From: Taishania sp036758285
GTDB lineage: Bacteria > Bacteroidota > Bacteroidia > Flavobacteriales_D > Crocinitomicaceae
Assembly: GCA_036758285.1 (NCBI GenBank)
Contig: DAIOWV010000007.1
Location: 7,535 to 71,534, forward strand
Direction of reading: 5' to 3'
Length of the DNA: 64,000 nucleotides
Under the pieces are notes generated by a model that searched no databases, was not told the DNA's origin, and saw only the letters and a list, made by a program, of their open reading frames with translations. Below, piece by piece: positions 1-9,021 of this stretch. The position numbers and the translations under genes are program-made. Each line of letters begins with the position of its first letter. Within the stretch, counting starts at the first letter, position 1.

Positions 1-519
1 ACTGTTGGCAATGGAGGTGTGATTTGTCCTGGAACATCCGTAAACTTCTATTCTTCAGAAGGGATTTCTTACAATTGGACTGGACCACAAGGGTATATAA
101 CATCAGATCAAGGATTTGTATTAACTGGTGCAAAACTAGAAAATGCAGGGTGGTACTATGTAACTGTAACTGATTCAAACCATTGTACAGTAACTGATTC
201 TACTCACTTAACAATTGAAGCTAATCCGGACTGTTTAATCATACCTGATTTAATCACTCCTGACAATGACAAGTTAAATGATGTTTGGTATATCAAAGGA
301 CTTGAAGCTTTTCCAAATGTTTCTGTTGAAATCTATAATAGATGGGGTAATCTAATATATAAAACTGATGATTACAAAAATGATTGGGGTGGTGAAGTTA
401 CAAATGGATTAACAATAGGGTCAGGAAAAGTTCCACTTGGAACATATTTCTATATTCTGAATTTAAATAATTCGGAAAATACCCCTCCATACAAAGGCTA
501 CATTGAAGTTCAATACTAA
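1..519 (+). CDS. T9SS type B surface protein, C-terminal fragment
   Basis: The reading frame is open from the first base, so this is the 3' part of a gene that begins left of the window. About 173 residues remain. The first half looks like an Ig-like beta-sandwich ending in a 'VTDSNHC' strand. The last ~90 residues match the gliding-motility-associated C-terminal domain (type B T9SS signal): a 'IPDLITPDND' entry, 'LNDVW', 'IYNRWGNLIY', 'WGG' and a 'GTYFYIL' strand. Proteins with this signal are carried over the outer membrane by the type IX system and held at or released from the surface. The next gene starts 2-11 bases on and is PorP/SprF-like, the usual partner of such an adhesin. The binding target cannot be told from this fragment. 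Confidence 0.85.
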   Translation, partial: TVGNGGVICPGTSVNFYSSEGISYNWTGPQGYITSDQGFVLTGAKLENAGWYYVTVTDSNHCTVTDSTHLTIEANPDCLIIPDLITPDNDKLNDVWYIKGLEAFPNVSVEIYNRWGNLIYKTDDYKNDWGGEVTNGLTIGSGKVPLGTYFYILNLNNSENTPPYKGYIEVQY

Positions 520-530
520 GAATGCTAATT

Positions 531-1446
531 ATGAAACGAATAATTTTTATTTTACTAATTGCATTGTTCCCTGTTGTTAAAGCAAATGCTCAACAGGATG
601 AACAAATGTCTATTTACATGTATAATCCCTTATACTTTAATCCTGCTTACGCAGGAAGTAAAGACGCTATCAGTGCGGTTGCTATAGGACGTTTTCAATG
701 GATAAACTACAATGGAGCTCCTAGATCACAATGGTTTAGTGTTCATGCACCTCTAATGTTTAAATCAATTGGTGTTGGTGGTCATATGGTAAATGATAAA
801 ATTGGAAAAAGAAACCGTACATCTGCTTTTGCTGATGTTAGCACAGGAATTGCATTAAACAAAACAAGTAGAATTTCAGTTGGTTTATCTGCTGGAATAG
901 ATGTACTTGGTTATGATTTTACAAATGCAACAGTGAATGATGTTACAGATCCTTTTTATGGACAACAAATATCAGCTACTAAACCAAATGTTGGAGCTGG
1001 TGTTTATTACTATGGAAATAGACATTATGTTGGAATTTCTTCTCCTCGCCTACTAGAAGCATCGATTAGAACAGATCAAGATTTGATTAAACAAGTTAAT
1101 GCTCGACACTTTTTCGTTGCTGCAGGTTATGTATTCGACATCAACTCTGTATTGAAATTCAAACCTTCAACGTTAATAAAATTTACACCCAATGCACCTT
1201 TAACATTTGNNNNNNNNNNNNNNNNNNNNNNNNNNNNNNNNNNNNNNNNNNNNNNNNNNNNNNNNNNNNNNNNNNNNNNNNNNNNNNNNNNNNNNNNNNN
1301 NNNNNNNNNNNNNNNNNNNNATAGGATATGTATATGATTTTCCTTACAACGGACTAAGAAAATACCAAAGTGGTTCACACGAAATCTTTTTACAATTTGA
1401 TATTCGAACGAAAAAAACACCTTATACATCACCAAGATATTTTTAA
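531..1446 (+). CDS. PorP/SprF family outer-membrane protein, interrupted by assembly gap
   Basis: A PorP/SprF-family barrel protein, which acts in the outer membrane as the anchor or export partner of type B T9SS substrates such as SprB. The start at 531 (MKRIIF) gives a clean signal peptide ending 'ANAQ'; an ATG at 522 is three codons upstream. After the signal come the family hallmarks 'MYNPLYFNPAYAGSK' and a string of glycine-rich beta strands. The N run at 1210-1320 removes part of the barrel. The 3' piece after the gap ends in 'SGSHEIFLQFD' and 'SPRYF', the normal family end, but in a different frame from the 5' piece, so the gap length as written (111) is wrong. It lies between an adhesin end and a PorE-like gene, probably one operon. 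Confidence 0.85.
1210..1320. other. assembly gap (run of N)
   Basis: 111 undetermined bases inside the PorP/SprF gene. Coding frame on the left predicts a true gap length of 3n+2, because 688 coding bases precede it from position 522 and the right-hand piece resumes at a codon boundary at 1321. The stated length is therefore an estimate. Confidence 0.99.
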
Positions 1447-1447
1447 G

Positions 1448-3598
1448 ATGAAACGAGTTATTATACTATTTATATTTTTAGCACAATTTCCACTTTTTGG
1501 TCAATTAAAACAAAAAATGGCTGATGAACTCTTCACTAGAAAAGAGTATTTCGAATGTGTTGAAATGTACAACGAACTTGCCGGAAAAACCATAAAGGGA
1601 AAAGGTGTTGAAAATTTGGAAAATGTTAGGCGAGCTGCTGTCTCAAATTACAAATTATTCAAGATGAAAGAGTCAATTGAATATTTTGATTTCCTTGATA
1701 AGAAAAGTAATTTAAGTGAATTAGATCGTGAATACTACATACAAGCGCTAAGATTTATTGATAGATATGACAGTGCTGAAAAATTAATCGGAATATCTGA
1801 AAGTTTATACCCAAGCAATCAATATTTCAGTAAATTAAAACATGAATTAAAGGATTTTAATTTATTGTTTGCAGATTCTGCAAATGCGAAAATTAATAAA
1901 ACATCAATTAATTCAATCTACGGTGATTTTGCCCCAACATATTATCAGAATGGACTAGTATATGCAACTAAGTCAAAAAACACGGAAGTTTTGAATGGTC
2001 GCTATAAATGGGACAATAGTTATTATGTTAGCTTATTACAAAGTTCTTTTGAACAAGATTCTAGTATAAACAATGGAAAATTGTTACGCCATCAATTTCT
2101 AGACAAAGCACACGACGGTCCTGTTGCATTTACGAAAGATCAGCAAAAAATGGTCATAACCAAAAATATATTTGGTAAGAAAAAAGGAAAAGAAGTTGTG
2201 GTTTTGGCACTTTATTTTTCTGAAATGAAGGATGGCAAATGGACTGATTTAGTTCCTTTTGAATACAATAATGATGCTTACAACGTTGGACATGGTTGTT
2301 TCTCTGAGGATGGACAAACGCTATACTTTATTTCTGACATGGAAGGAAGTTTAGGACAAACAGACATCTTTAAATCTCAACTTGAAAGGGGGAAATGGTC
2401 TGAGCCAAAAAACTTAGGTGAAAATTACAATACAAACATGCAAGAAATGTTTCCATTTGTTTTGGGTGATAAAATTTATTTCGCTTCAAATGGTCACTTA
2501 GGTTTGGGGGGATTAGATCTTTTTGAAGCTGATTTAAAATCCGAAAGTAAACCTGTAAATTTAGGATACCCAATTAACACTTCTGCAGATGATTTTGGTT
2601 TAATTTGTGAAGAAAACAGTGAAGGTATAAAAGGTTATTTATCATCTAACAGGGAAACGATGATCGACGGTATTTATTCTTTTGAAAAAGCATATTCTCA
2701 AATTGAAATGGTGGTAAATGTGTATGAGAAATACGATGTAAACGAGCCAGTACCTCATCAATCTGTTAGTGTTGAAAACACAACTATAGGATTAAAAGAA
2801 GAGTATTTTACAAATGATGAAGGAAAACTACACCTTTCAATCAAACAAAATGAAACGTATATATTATCTACAAATAAAGTAGATTTCAAATTACTGAAAG
2901 AAGAAGAAATTTCATCGAAAGGAATTGATAGAGACTCCGTTATTAATGCAAATCTCTATTTACTTCCAACAAAAATTACAATTGCTTTAAGAATCATTGC
3001 AAAAGACACTCGACTTCCTTTAGAAAATACTAGAACGAAGATTTCATTGCCTAGAACTAATTGGGATACCACTTTGGTAACTAATGAACATGGACTTGTA
3101 ACTTTAAATGTTGATAGAAATAAAAATTATTGGGCACATGCTTCGAAAAAAGGTTATATTGATGGAGAAAAAGGATTTAGCACTTCAAATGAAGATGGAA
3201 AAATCATTGAATTGGAGTTGGAATTGACACCAATTAAAGTAGGTGAGAAATTCAAATTGGAAAATATATTCTATGATTTAAATAAATCTACACTTCGACC
3301 TGAAAGTATGGATGCACTGGATAAATTAGCTGAATTTATCACAAAAAATGAACTTACGATAGAATTAAGTTCACATACTGACTCTAGAGGTAATGCCGCT
3401 TACAATCAAAAATTATCACAAGCTAGAGCTCAAAGTTGTGTTGACTACCTACTAAAAAAAGGTATCAAATCATCGCAAATAAAAGCGAAAGGTTATGGTG
3501 AGTCACAGTTAGTGAACAAATGTAAAGATGGTGTAAAATGTTCTGAAGACGAACATCAAGAAAACAGAAGAACAGAGGTGAAAATCTTAAATTTTTAA
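1448..3598 (+). CDS. PorE-like TPR / beta-propeller / OmpA-C protein
   Basis: A 716-residue exported protein with the four-part layout described for PorE, the T9SS component that binds peptidoglycan. The ATG at 1448 lies two bases after the PorP stop and opens a signal peptide (MKRVIILFIFLAQF...FGQ); a longer upstream frame would overlap porP. Residues ~20-150 are TPR-like helices, ~160-400 carry PD40 propeller blades ('DGQTLYFISDMEG', 'DKIYFASNG'), ~430-600 hold two carboxypeptidase-regulatory beta-sandwiches, and ~610-716 is the OmpA_C domain with 'LSSHTDSRG' and 'NRRTEVKI', which contact the peptide stem of peptidoglycan. Adjacent PorP and adhesin genes suggest it ties that export module to the cell wall. 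It may be one of several PorE paralogues rather than the core one. Confidence 0.82.
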   Translation: MKRVIILFIFLAQFPLFGQLKQKMADELFTRKEYFECVEMYNELAGKTIKGKGVENLENVRRAAVSNYKLFKMKESIEYFDFLDKKSNLSELDREYYIQALRFIDRYDSAEKLIGISESLYPSNQYFSKLKHELKDFNLLFADSANAKINKTSINSIYGDFAPTYYQNGLVYATKSKNTEVLNGRYKWDNSYYVSLLQSSFEQDSSINNGKLLRHQFLDKAHDGPVAFTKDQQKMVITKNIFGKKKGKEVVVLALYFSEMKDGKWTDLVPFEYNNDAYNVGHGCFSEDGQTLYFISDMEGSLGQTDIFKSQLERGKWSEPKNLGENYNTNMQEMFPFVLGDKIYFASNGHLGLGGLDLFEADLKSESKPVNLGYPINTSADDFGLICEENSEGIKGYLSSNRETMIDGIYSFEKAYSQIEMVVNVYEKYDVNEPVPHQSVSVENTTIGLKEEYFTNDEGKLHLSIKQNETYILSTNKVDFKLLKEEEISSKGIDRDSVINANLYLLPTKITIALRIIAKDTRLPLENTRTKISLPRTNWDTTLVTNEHGLVTLNVDRNKNYWAHASKKGYIDGEKGFSTSNEDGKIIELELELTPIKVGEKFKLENIFYDLNKSTLRPESMDALDKLAEFITKNELTIELSSHTDSRGNAAYNQKLSQARAQSCVDYLLKKGIKSSQIKAKGYGESQLVNKCKDGVKCSEDEHQENRRTEVKILNF

Positions 3599-3622
3599 TC
3601 TGCACATTTATTAATAGAAAAC

Positions 3623-3660
3623 AAAAATCCTTCATTTGATATGAAGGATTTTTGTTTTTT
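3623..3660 (+). terminator. Rho-independent terminator after the porE-like gene
   Basis: Perfect 13-bp arms (3623-3635 and 3641-3653) with a 5-base loop TTGAT, followed by a T-rich tail. It closes the adhesin-porP-porE unit. Confidence 0.85.
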
Positions 3661-3686
3661 TAAGATTCACGACGAATAAAAACCAT

Positions 3687-3694
3687 TATTTTTG
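3687..3694 (+). promoter_or_regulatory. putative -7 box TATTTTTG
   Basis: Matches the Bacteroidota sigma-ABfr -7 consensus TAnnTTTG, 24 bases before the GTG start of the TerB-J gene. I see no good TTTG at the -33 position, so this is tentative. Confidence 0.35.
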
Positions 3695-3718
3695 CAATTC
3701 ATTTATAATTTATAAAAA

Positions 3719-4489
3719 GTGATTGGACTAATCTTGGGATTTCTATTATACTTCTCTACAAAAAGTTTATTAGGTGGATTTATAGGTTTTCTTATTGGTT
3801 CTTACTTTGATAATATTCAAAGATCACGAGCCTCAAAACAGCAATCAGGAAGTTATCAAGGAAGAACAGCAGAAGATATTTTTAATTATTATCAATCGAG
3901 ATCTAATAGAGCTGCAGACGTTCCCTCAATATTAATGGCCTTATCTGCATCGGTAATGAAAGCTGATGGAAAGGTATTAAAAGTTGAGCTAGAATATGTA
4001 AAAGCTTTTTTTAAGCAACAATTCGGCGATCAATTCAATTCTCAACATCTTCAAATTTTAAAAAATTATTTAGATTCTGATATTCCAATTACACAAATTT
4101 GCTCAGATGTTAAACTTCGTTTAAGACCCGAATCACGTTTGCAACTTGTTCATTATCTTTTTGGTATTGCAAAAGTAGATGGAGATGTTTCTCCAAGCGA
4201 ATTAAATGTGATTACAAATATTGCATCGATGATGGGAATTGCTCAGGCAGATTTTGAATCAGTTAAAAATATGTTCTATCGAAACGTTAATTCTGACTAC
4301 AAAATATTAGGCATTGAAGAGTCGGCAACTGATGATGAAGTAAAAAAAGCATATCGAAAAATGGCAGTTAAATTCCATCCCGACAAAGTTGCTCAAATGG
4401 GGGAAGAATTTCAAAAGGGAGCGAAGGAAAAATTTCAAAAAATTCAAGATGCCTACGAAGCAATAAAAAAGCGAAGAGGAATGAAGTGA
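3719..4489 (+). CDS. DjlA-like protein: membrane segment, TerB domain, J domain
   Basis: 256 residues starting at GTG. Residues 1-28 form a glycine-rich hydrophobic segment (LILGFLLYF, GGFIGFLIGSYF) like the dimerising membrane anchor of DjlA. Residues ~60-175 are an all-alpha TerB domain ('MKADGKVLKVELEYVK', 'AKVDGDVSPSELNVI'). Residues ~190-256 are a J domain with the HPD signature ('KFHPDKV') needed to stimulate Hsp70 ATPase. It is therefore likely a membrane-bound DnaK co-chaperone facing the cytoplasm. It stands alone, with its own possible promoter and a terminator just upstream. A second protein of similar layout lies at 28177-29055. Confidence 0.85.
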   Translation: MIGLILGFLLYFSTKSLLGGFIGFLIGSYFDNIQRSRASKQQSGSYQGRTAEDIFNYYQSRSNRAADVPSILMALSASVMKADGKVLKVELEYVKAFFKQQFGDQFNSQHLQILKNYLDSDIPITQICSDVKLRLRPESRLQLVHYLFGIAKVDGDVSPSELNVITNIASMMGIAQADFESVKNMFYRNVNSDYKILGIEESATDDEVKKAYRKMAVKFHPDKVAQMGEEFQKGAKEKFQKIQDAYEAIKKRRGMK

Positions 4490-4601
4490 TTTCACTCTTT
4501 AAATTTAAAATAATCATCTGATTACAAATTAAATATTAGTTTTTTAAAAATTCAAAATCGTCTGTTTAGAAATTCTAATCATTTTATACGATAATAATTT
4601 T

Positions 4602-4609
4602 TAATTTTG
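4602..4609 (+). promoter_or_regulatory. putative -7 box TAATTTTG for lipA
   Basis: TAnnTTTG match 33 bases before the lipA ATG, in a 153-bp AT-rich spacer. No clear -33 TTTG is seen, so the call rests on one box. Confidence 0.35.
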
Positions 4610-4642
4610 TGAATTGATTGAATTGTAAATCGAACACATCCA

Positions 4643-5518
4643 ATGGATCAAACCAAAGAAATCGGAGAATCAAAAGTACGCATCAAAAAACCTAGTTGGT
4701 TACGCGTAAAACTTCCTACTGGAGAGAATTATCGTATGGTAAGATCTTTAGTTGATGAACACAAACTTCATACGATTTGTGAAAGTGGAAATTGTCCAAA
4801 CATGGGCGAATGTTGGGGTGAAGGTACTGCAACGTTCATGATCCTTGGAAATATTTGTACACGTTCATGTGGATTCTGTGCCGTTGCGACAGGACGCCCT
4901 GACCCAGTAGATGAATTTGAACCAGGGAGAGTAGCACACAGTGTTAAAACAATGCGTGTCAAACATGCTGTAATCACTTCTGTTGACCGAGATGATATAA
5001 AAGATGGTGGTTCACTTATTTGGGCTCAAACAGTTCGTGCTGTCAGAAAGCAATCTCCTGAAACAACATTGGAAACCTTAATTCCTGATTTTGCAGGAAA
5101 ATGGGAAAACTTACAGAACATTATAGATGTAGCCCCTGAAATTGTATCTCATAACTTAGAAACCGTTCGTAGATTAACAAAAGAGGTCCGAATTCAAGCA
5201 AAATATGACAGAAGTTTAGAAGTACTATTCCGTTTAAAAAAAGGTGGAATGAGAACAAAATCTGGAATTATGCTTGGTTTAGGTGAAACGCATGAAGAAA
5301 TTATCGAAACTTTGGAAGATTTACGGTCTGTAAATGTAGATATTGTTACACTAGGACAATATTTACAACCTACTCCCAAACATTTACCTATTGCTGAATT
5401 TGTTACTCCGGAACGATTTGCTGAATACAAAGAATATGGAATGAAATTAGGGTTTAGGTATGTAGAAAGCGGACCACTAGTTAGATCTTCTTATCACGCA
5501 GAGAAACATTTATTCTAA
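4643..5518 (+). CDS. lipA: lipoyl synthase
   Basis: Radical-SAM enzyme that inserts two sulfurs into protein-bound octanoyl groups to make lipoyl cofactor for the 2-oxoacid dehydrogenases and glycine cleavage. Both [4Fe-4S] cysteine sets are present: the family-specific CX4CX5C ('CESGNCPNMGEC') that binds the sacrificial auxiliary cluster, and the radical-SAM CX3CX2C ('CTRSCGFC'). The C-terminal 'GPLVRSSYHA' serine motif, a ligand of the auxiliary cluster, is also intact. Length 291 fits the family. The start gives a short charged lead (MDQTKEIGESKVR) as in other Bacteroidota. It is a single gene running into convergent tamL with 26 bases between stops; no lipB was seen nearby. Confidence 0.97.
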   Translation: MDQTKEIGESKVRIKKPSWLRVKLPTGENYRMVRSLVDEHKLHTICESGNCPNMGECWGEGTATFMILGNICTRSCGFCAVATGRPDPVDEFEPGRVAHSVKTMRVKHAVITSVDRDDIKDGGSLIWAQTVRAVRKQSPETTLETLIPDFAGKWENLQNIIDVAPEIVSHNLETVRRLTKEVRIQAKYDRSLEVLFRLKKGGMRTKSGIMLGLGETHEEIIETLEDLRSVNVDIVTLGQYLQPTPKHLPIAEFVTPERFAEYKEYGMKLGFRYVESGPLVRSSYHAEKHLF

Positions 5519-5544
5519 TTTAAGAATACCTCCAGCATAAAGCT

Positions 5545-8241
5545 TTAGAATGGATATCCAATACCAAAATGGAAAATTGGTGTAAATGGTTTAGGAACGG
5601 TTGATAAATCAATTCCTGGAGTATTATTAAGCTCTTGATTGAATGCATCTCTCGATTGGAAAATCCATTGTGAACCTTTTGGTAAAGAAGGTATAGATAA
5701 TGGAATTCCTAGATCCAAACGAACAACAAAAAAGTCTAGGTCGATTCTCAAACCTAACCCTCCTGAAAAAGCTAATTGCTTATACCAATCAGCTGTAAAT
5801 TGAGAACCAGGTCGATTGACATCCTTATTCCAAGTCCAAATATTTCCAACATCAGAAAAAACTGCAGCTTTAAAGTAACCACCCAATGGAAAACGATATT
5901 CAGCAGATGCTGCAATACGAATGTCACCAATTTGAGTCGCAGTTCTATTAGGATCCAAATAATACTTATATACACCAGGTCCTAAAGTACGTGCTCTCCA
6001 ACCCCTATTGTCATTGGCTCCCCCTCCAAAGAAACCATAATCATAAGGTAATGAAGTAGTTGTATTACCATAAGGCATACCAGCACCAGCCATAACTCGA
6101 AAGTTAAAACTTCTCTTTTTTCCTATAGGTTGTGCGTAAATAAGTTCATTATCAAGCCTTAAAAATTGTGAATATCCTAATCCAAAAATTGTACGTTGTC
6201 CAAGCTCATTGGTATCTTGGTAGTCTTTGAAAAGAGAAAGTAAATTACCTGCAGGGTCAAAAGACGATTTATAATAAATATTCGTTTTTGATTTTTTATT
6301 TTTCTTTTCTGTTGAGTTAAATTCATAAGTAACTTTCCAATCTTGCCAAATAAATTGATCACTATATGTATTTCTCAAAAACACGTCATTTAGCTGATTC
6401 AACTTAGCTTGAAAGGCAGCTGACTGTTGGATGTCAATAAATTTAATTACTGATGTTGTTGGTAAACCTATTTGAAATATTTGCGTTTCTGCACCATAGA
6501 ACCTCCACAAATAGCTAAATTGGAAACTTTTTCTATCAAATTCATCTTGCCCCCGATTTTGATAGTTGACGGATGCAGACAAAATTGTTCTAGCTCTCTG
6601 TCTTTTAGCCATATGCACAGCTCTTCTCAAAGGTAGTAAACCTGGTAAATCGAGCTTAATTCCCGGTTCGAATTCAAAAGTGTTAAAGTTTCTACCTGAA
6701 TTTTGAGTTTTTTGACCATCAACCGATTCATCGAAAATTAATGGTTGCGATTCAAAACCTCCACTTAACGAAAAAGTTAACTTTTCTGCACCTTTAAATA
6801 AATTTCTATTATTATAATTCAAAGATGCTGATACCCCTAGAAAACCATTCGAGTTTGTTGCTTTAGGCTCTAAACTGAAATTTTGCTTTTTTTCAGGTAC
6901 AAGAAAATAATGAACTTCAACCAGATTGGTACCCCTTACTTCGTTTAATTGAGGCTTTACAACCGCAAACACATCTAATTGCAACAATCGAGAATAAGAA
7001 CGTTCTAGATAGTACTCTTTATAATAGTTATCATTCTCCAAATAGTTTTGTAATTCGATTATTCCCGGACGAACAAACATTTTACCATTATAGTAAAAAT
7101 TAGCAATTCGTTGCGTGTTTAGTGAATCAATATTTGGAGAAATTCCACGACGCTTTTTTTCACTTTTATTGTAATAAATATCATCAAAAACAAGTGTGTC
7201 AATTGTTGTCATATTACCATTAGTAAAAGCAGGTAAATTTAACTCTTTCAATTTTTTACTGTATTGATTTTTCATATGGAGTGTATCCAAAATATGAAAG
7301 TGAACATCTTTAACTAAATAAGATTTATATGGAATCGTGATGATACTATCTGGATAATCAGGATGTTGAATCATTCTCTCTGCAAATCGAATACCTAAAT
7401 TAACTTTATAATTTCCTTTTGTCGTATCAACCTCATAATCAACACTGGAAAAACTAAATCCATAAAATGATTCATCTCTCATTAATTCAGCTACCTGATT
7501 TCTATAATCGTCCAAGATATCAGTATCAAAAGGTTTTCCTTTTAAAGGTTCTATTTTCCCTTTTCTAAGAAATTGAGCATAAGAATTAGTTATTGAAGCA
7601 TTTGAACCTTTAACATAAAATGAATCAATGTAATAGCGTTGACCAGGAACAATGTGATAATTGGCAACTACTTTTTTCTTTTTATAAACGACATCTTCAG
7701 TTACACTACCATAATAATATCCCTTTTTCTTCAAAAAAACGTTTAATTGTTCAATTGATTTATTCAAATAAATAGTGTCAAAAATTACTGGTGGTTCTCC
7801 AAATTTGTATTTAAGCCATTCGCGAAAAAACATTTTAGGATCCACGGAATCTTTTAATGGAATAACACGTTTAGTGTACAAATCTTCGCCTTTTTGTTTT
7901 GCTTTTTCAATTCGTTTTGAATTAATTCGCTGTTCTTTAGCCTGAATTTTTCTATTTTTTAAACGAATTTTTTCATTCTTTTCAATACGTTTATCAGCAA
8001 CCTTTGTTGAGTCTATCAGATTATAAGCTACTAATTTTATTTTAAATCCAAAAGTTTTATAATTTGGTTGTTGACGAATAATTCCCGCTAAATCATCCTC
8101 ATTTAACTCGCTTTTCTGGGCATCAATTACATTTTTTTGAAGAAGATACTTACCATCGGGAACATACTTCGTCTGGTTACACCCAACTGTTAGTGCAACA
8201 ATTACTATAAATATGAATGATATGACTGTAAATCGGTTCAA
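5545..8241 (-). CDS. tamL: TamL, lipoprotein TamA/BamA-family outer-membrane assembly protein
   Basis: A very large Omp85 protein: N-terminal lipobox, POTRA-like region and a 16-strand-type barrel ending in the C-terminal 'FHFGIGYPF'. The lipobox ('ALTVGC') and following 'KYVPDGKYLL' are typical of TamL, the lipid-anchored TamA form of Bacteroidota that works with TamB in outer-membrane protein and lipid traffic. A charged stretch follows (residues ~75-110), then POTRA-like repeats, and the barrel from about residue 450 with 'ERSYSRLLQLDVFA' and 'GGANDNRGWRARTLGPG'. I choose the TTG at 8241, which puts the lipid cysteine at residue 21. An ATG at 8295 would give a 38-residue charged leader and would overlap the divergent gene. 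The tamB partner is not in the window. Confidence 0.85.
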   Translation of the reverse strand: MNRFTVISFIFIVIVALTVGCNQTKYVPDGKYLLQKNVIDAQKSELNEDDLAGIIRQQPNYKTFGFKIKLVAYNLIDSTKVADKRIEKNEKIRLKNRKIQAKEQRINSKRIEKAKQKGEDLYTKRVIPLKDSVDPKMFFREWLKYKFGEPPVIFDTIYLNKSIEQLNVFLKKKGYYYGSVTEDVVYKKKKVVANYHIVPGQRYYIDSFYVKGSNASITNSYAQFLRKGKIEPLKGKPFDTDILDDYRNQVAELMRDESFYGFSFSSVDYEVDTTKGNYKVNLGIRFAERMIQHPDYPDSIITIPYKSYLVKDVHFHILDTLHMKNQYSKKLKELNLPAFTNGNMTTIDTLVFDDIYYNKSEKKRRGISPNIDSLNTQRIANFYYNGKMFVRPGIIELQNYLENDNYYKEYYLERSYSRLLQLDVFAVVKPQLNEVRGTNLVEVHYFLVPEKKQNFSLEPKATNSNGFLGVSASLNYNNRNLFKGAEKLTFSLSGGFESQPLIFDESVDGQKTQNSGRNFNTFEFEPGIKLDLPGLLPLRRAVHMAKRQRARTILSASVNYQNRGQDEFDRKSFQFSYLWRFYGAETQIFQIGLPTTSVIKFIDIQQSAAFQAKLNQLNDVFLRNTYSDQFIWQDWKVTYEFNSTEKKNKKSKTNIYYKSSFDPAGNLLSLFKDYQDTNELGQRTIFGLGYSQFLRLDNELIYAQPIGKKRSFNFRVMAGAGMPYGNTTTSLPYDYGFFGGGANDNRGWRARTLGPGVYKYYLDPNRTATQIGDIRIAASAEYRFPLGGYFKAAVFSDVGNIWTWNKDVNRPGSQFTADWYKQLAFSGGLGLRIDLDFFVVRLDLGIPLSIPSLPKGSQWIFQSRDAFNQELNNTPGIDLSTVPKPFTPIFHFGIGYPF

Positions 8242-8279
8242 ATTACTAAATTCGAAACAAAAATAATACAAAAAGAAAC

Positions 8280-9011
8280 GTGAAAACGATATCAATTAAC
8301 AAGATAAAAGAAATTCGCAGTTTACAACAAAAAAAATTCAGAGATGAATTAAGTCTTTTTGTTGTTGAAGGTGAAAAAATGGTGCTTGAAGTTCTCAATA
8401 CAATTCCTGAACAAGTGGAGTATTGTATCGTAGCAAAAGATTTTGATATCAAAGAAAATTATCCAACAATTACTTTTTTAGAAGCTGATAATGAAACATT
8501 AAAAAGATGTTCATCCCTTCAATCACCAAATAAAATAATTGCAATAATTAAAAAATTCAAAGTTGAGAGACCTAAATCAACTTTTATTCTAGCTTTAGAT
8601 TCTATTCAAGACCCGGGAAATATGGGAACTATAATGAGGCTTGCAGATTGGTTTGGAGTGCAAGAAATTGTTTGTTCAACTACAACGGTAGACTTTTATA
8701 ATTCCAAAGTCATACAAGCATCAATGGGAGCATTTTTGAGAGTCAAAATTAGTTATACAGACTTAGAATTATATTTAAAAGAAACCTCTTTACCAATCTA
8801 CGGAGCATTATTAGAAGGTGAAAATGTATATACACAAAAATTAAAATCACATGGAATTCTTTTGATGGGGAATGAAGGTAAAGGGATATCTGAATCGGTA
8901 GCTAAATTCATTTCAAATCCAATATCTATTCCACGATTTGGCGGTGCTGAATCATTAAATGTTTCTGTTGCAACAGGGATTTTATTATCAGAATTTATGC
9001 GTGGAAATTAG
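8280..9011 (+). CDS. TrmH/SpoU-family RNA 2'-O-methyltransferase
   Basis: 243 residues from a GTG start. The first ~75 residues resemble the SpoU substrate-binding domain ('IRSLQQKKFRDELSLFVVEG'), and the rest is the SPOUT knot fold with its three motifs: 'ALDSIQDPGNMGTIMR', 'LMGNEGKGIS' and 'SIPRFGGAESLNVSVATGILLSEF'. These bind S-adenosylmethionine in the trefoil knot, and enzymes of this family methylate ribose 2'-OH in rRNA or tRNA. The exact target base is not predictable; RlmB-like or TsnR-like function is possible. It is divergent from tamL with only ~38 bases between the chosen starts, so the promoters must overlap. Confidence 0.9.
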   Translation: MKTISINKIKEIRSLQQKKFRDELSLFVVEGEKMVLEVLNTIPEQVEYCIVAKDFDIKENYPTITFLEADNETLKRCSSLQSPNKIIAIIKKFKVERPKSTFILALDSIQDPGNMGTIMRLADWFGVQEIVCSTTTVDFYNSKVIQASMGAFLRVKISYTDLELYLKETSLPIYGALLEGENVYTQKLKSHGILLMGNEGKGISESVAKFISNPISIPRFGGAESLNVSVATGILLSEFMRGN

Positions 9012-9021
9012 GTCGAACGAT

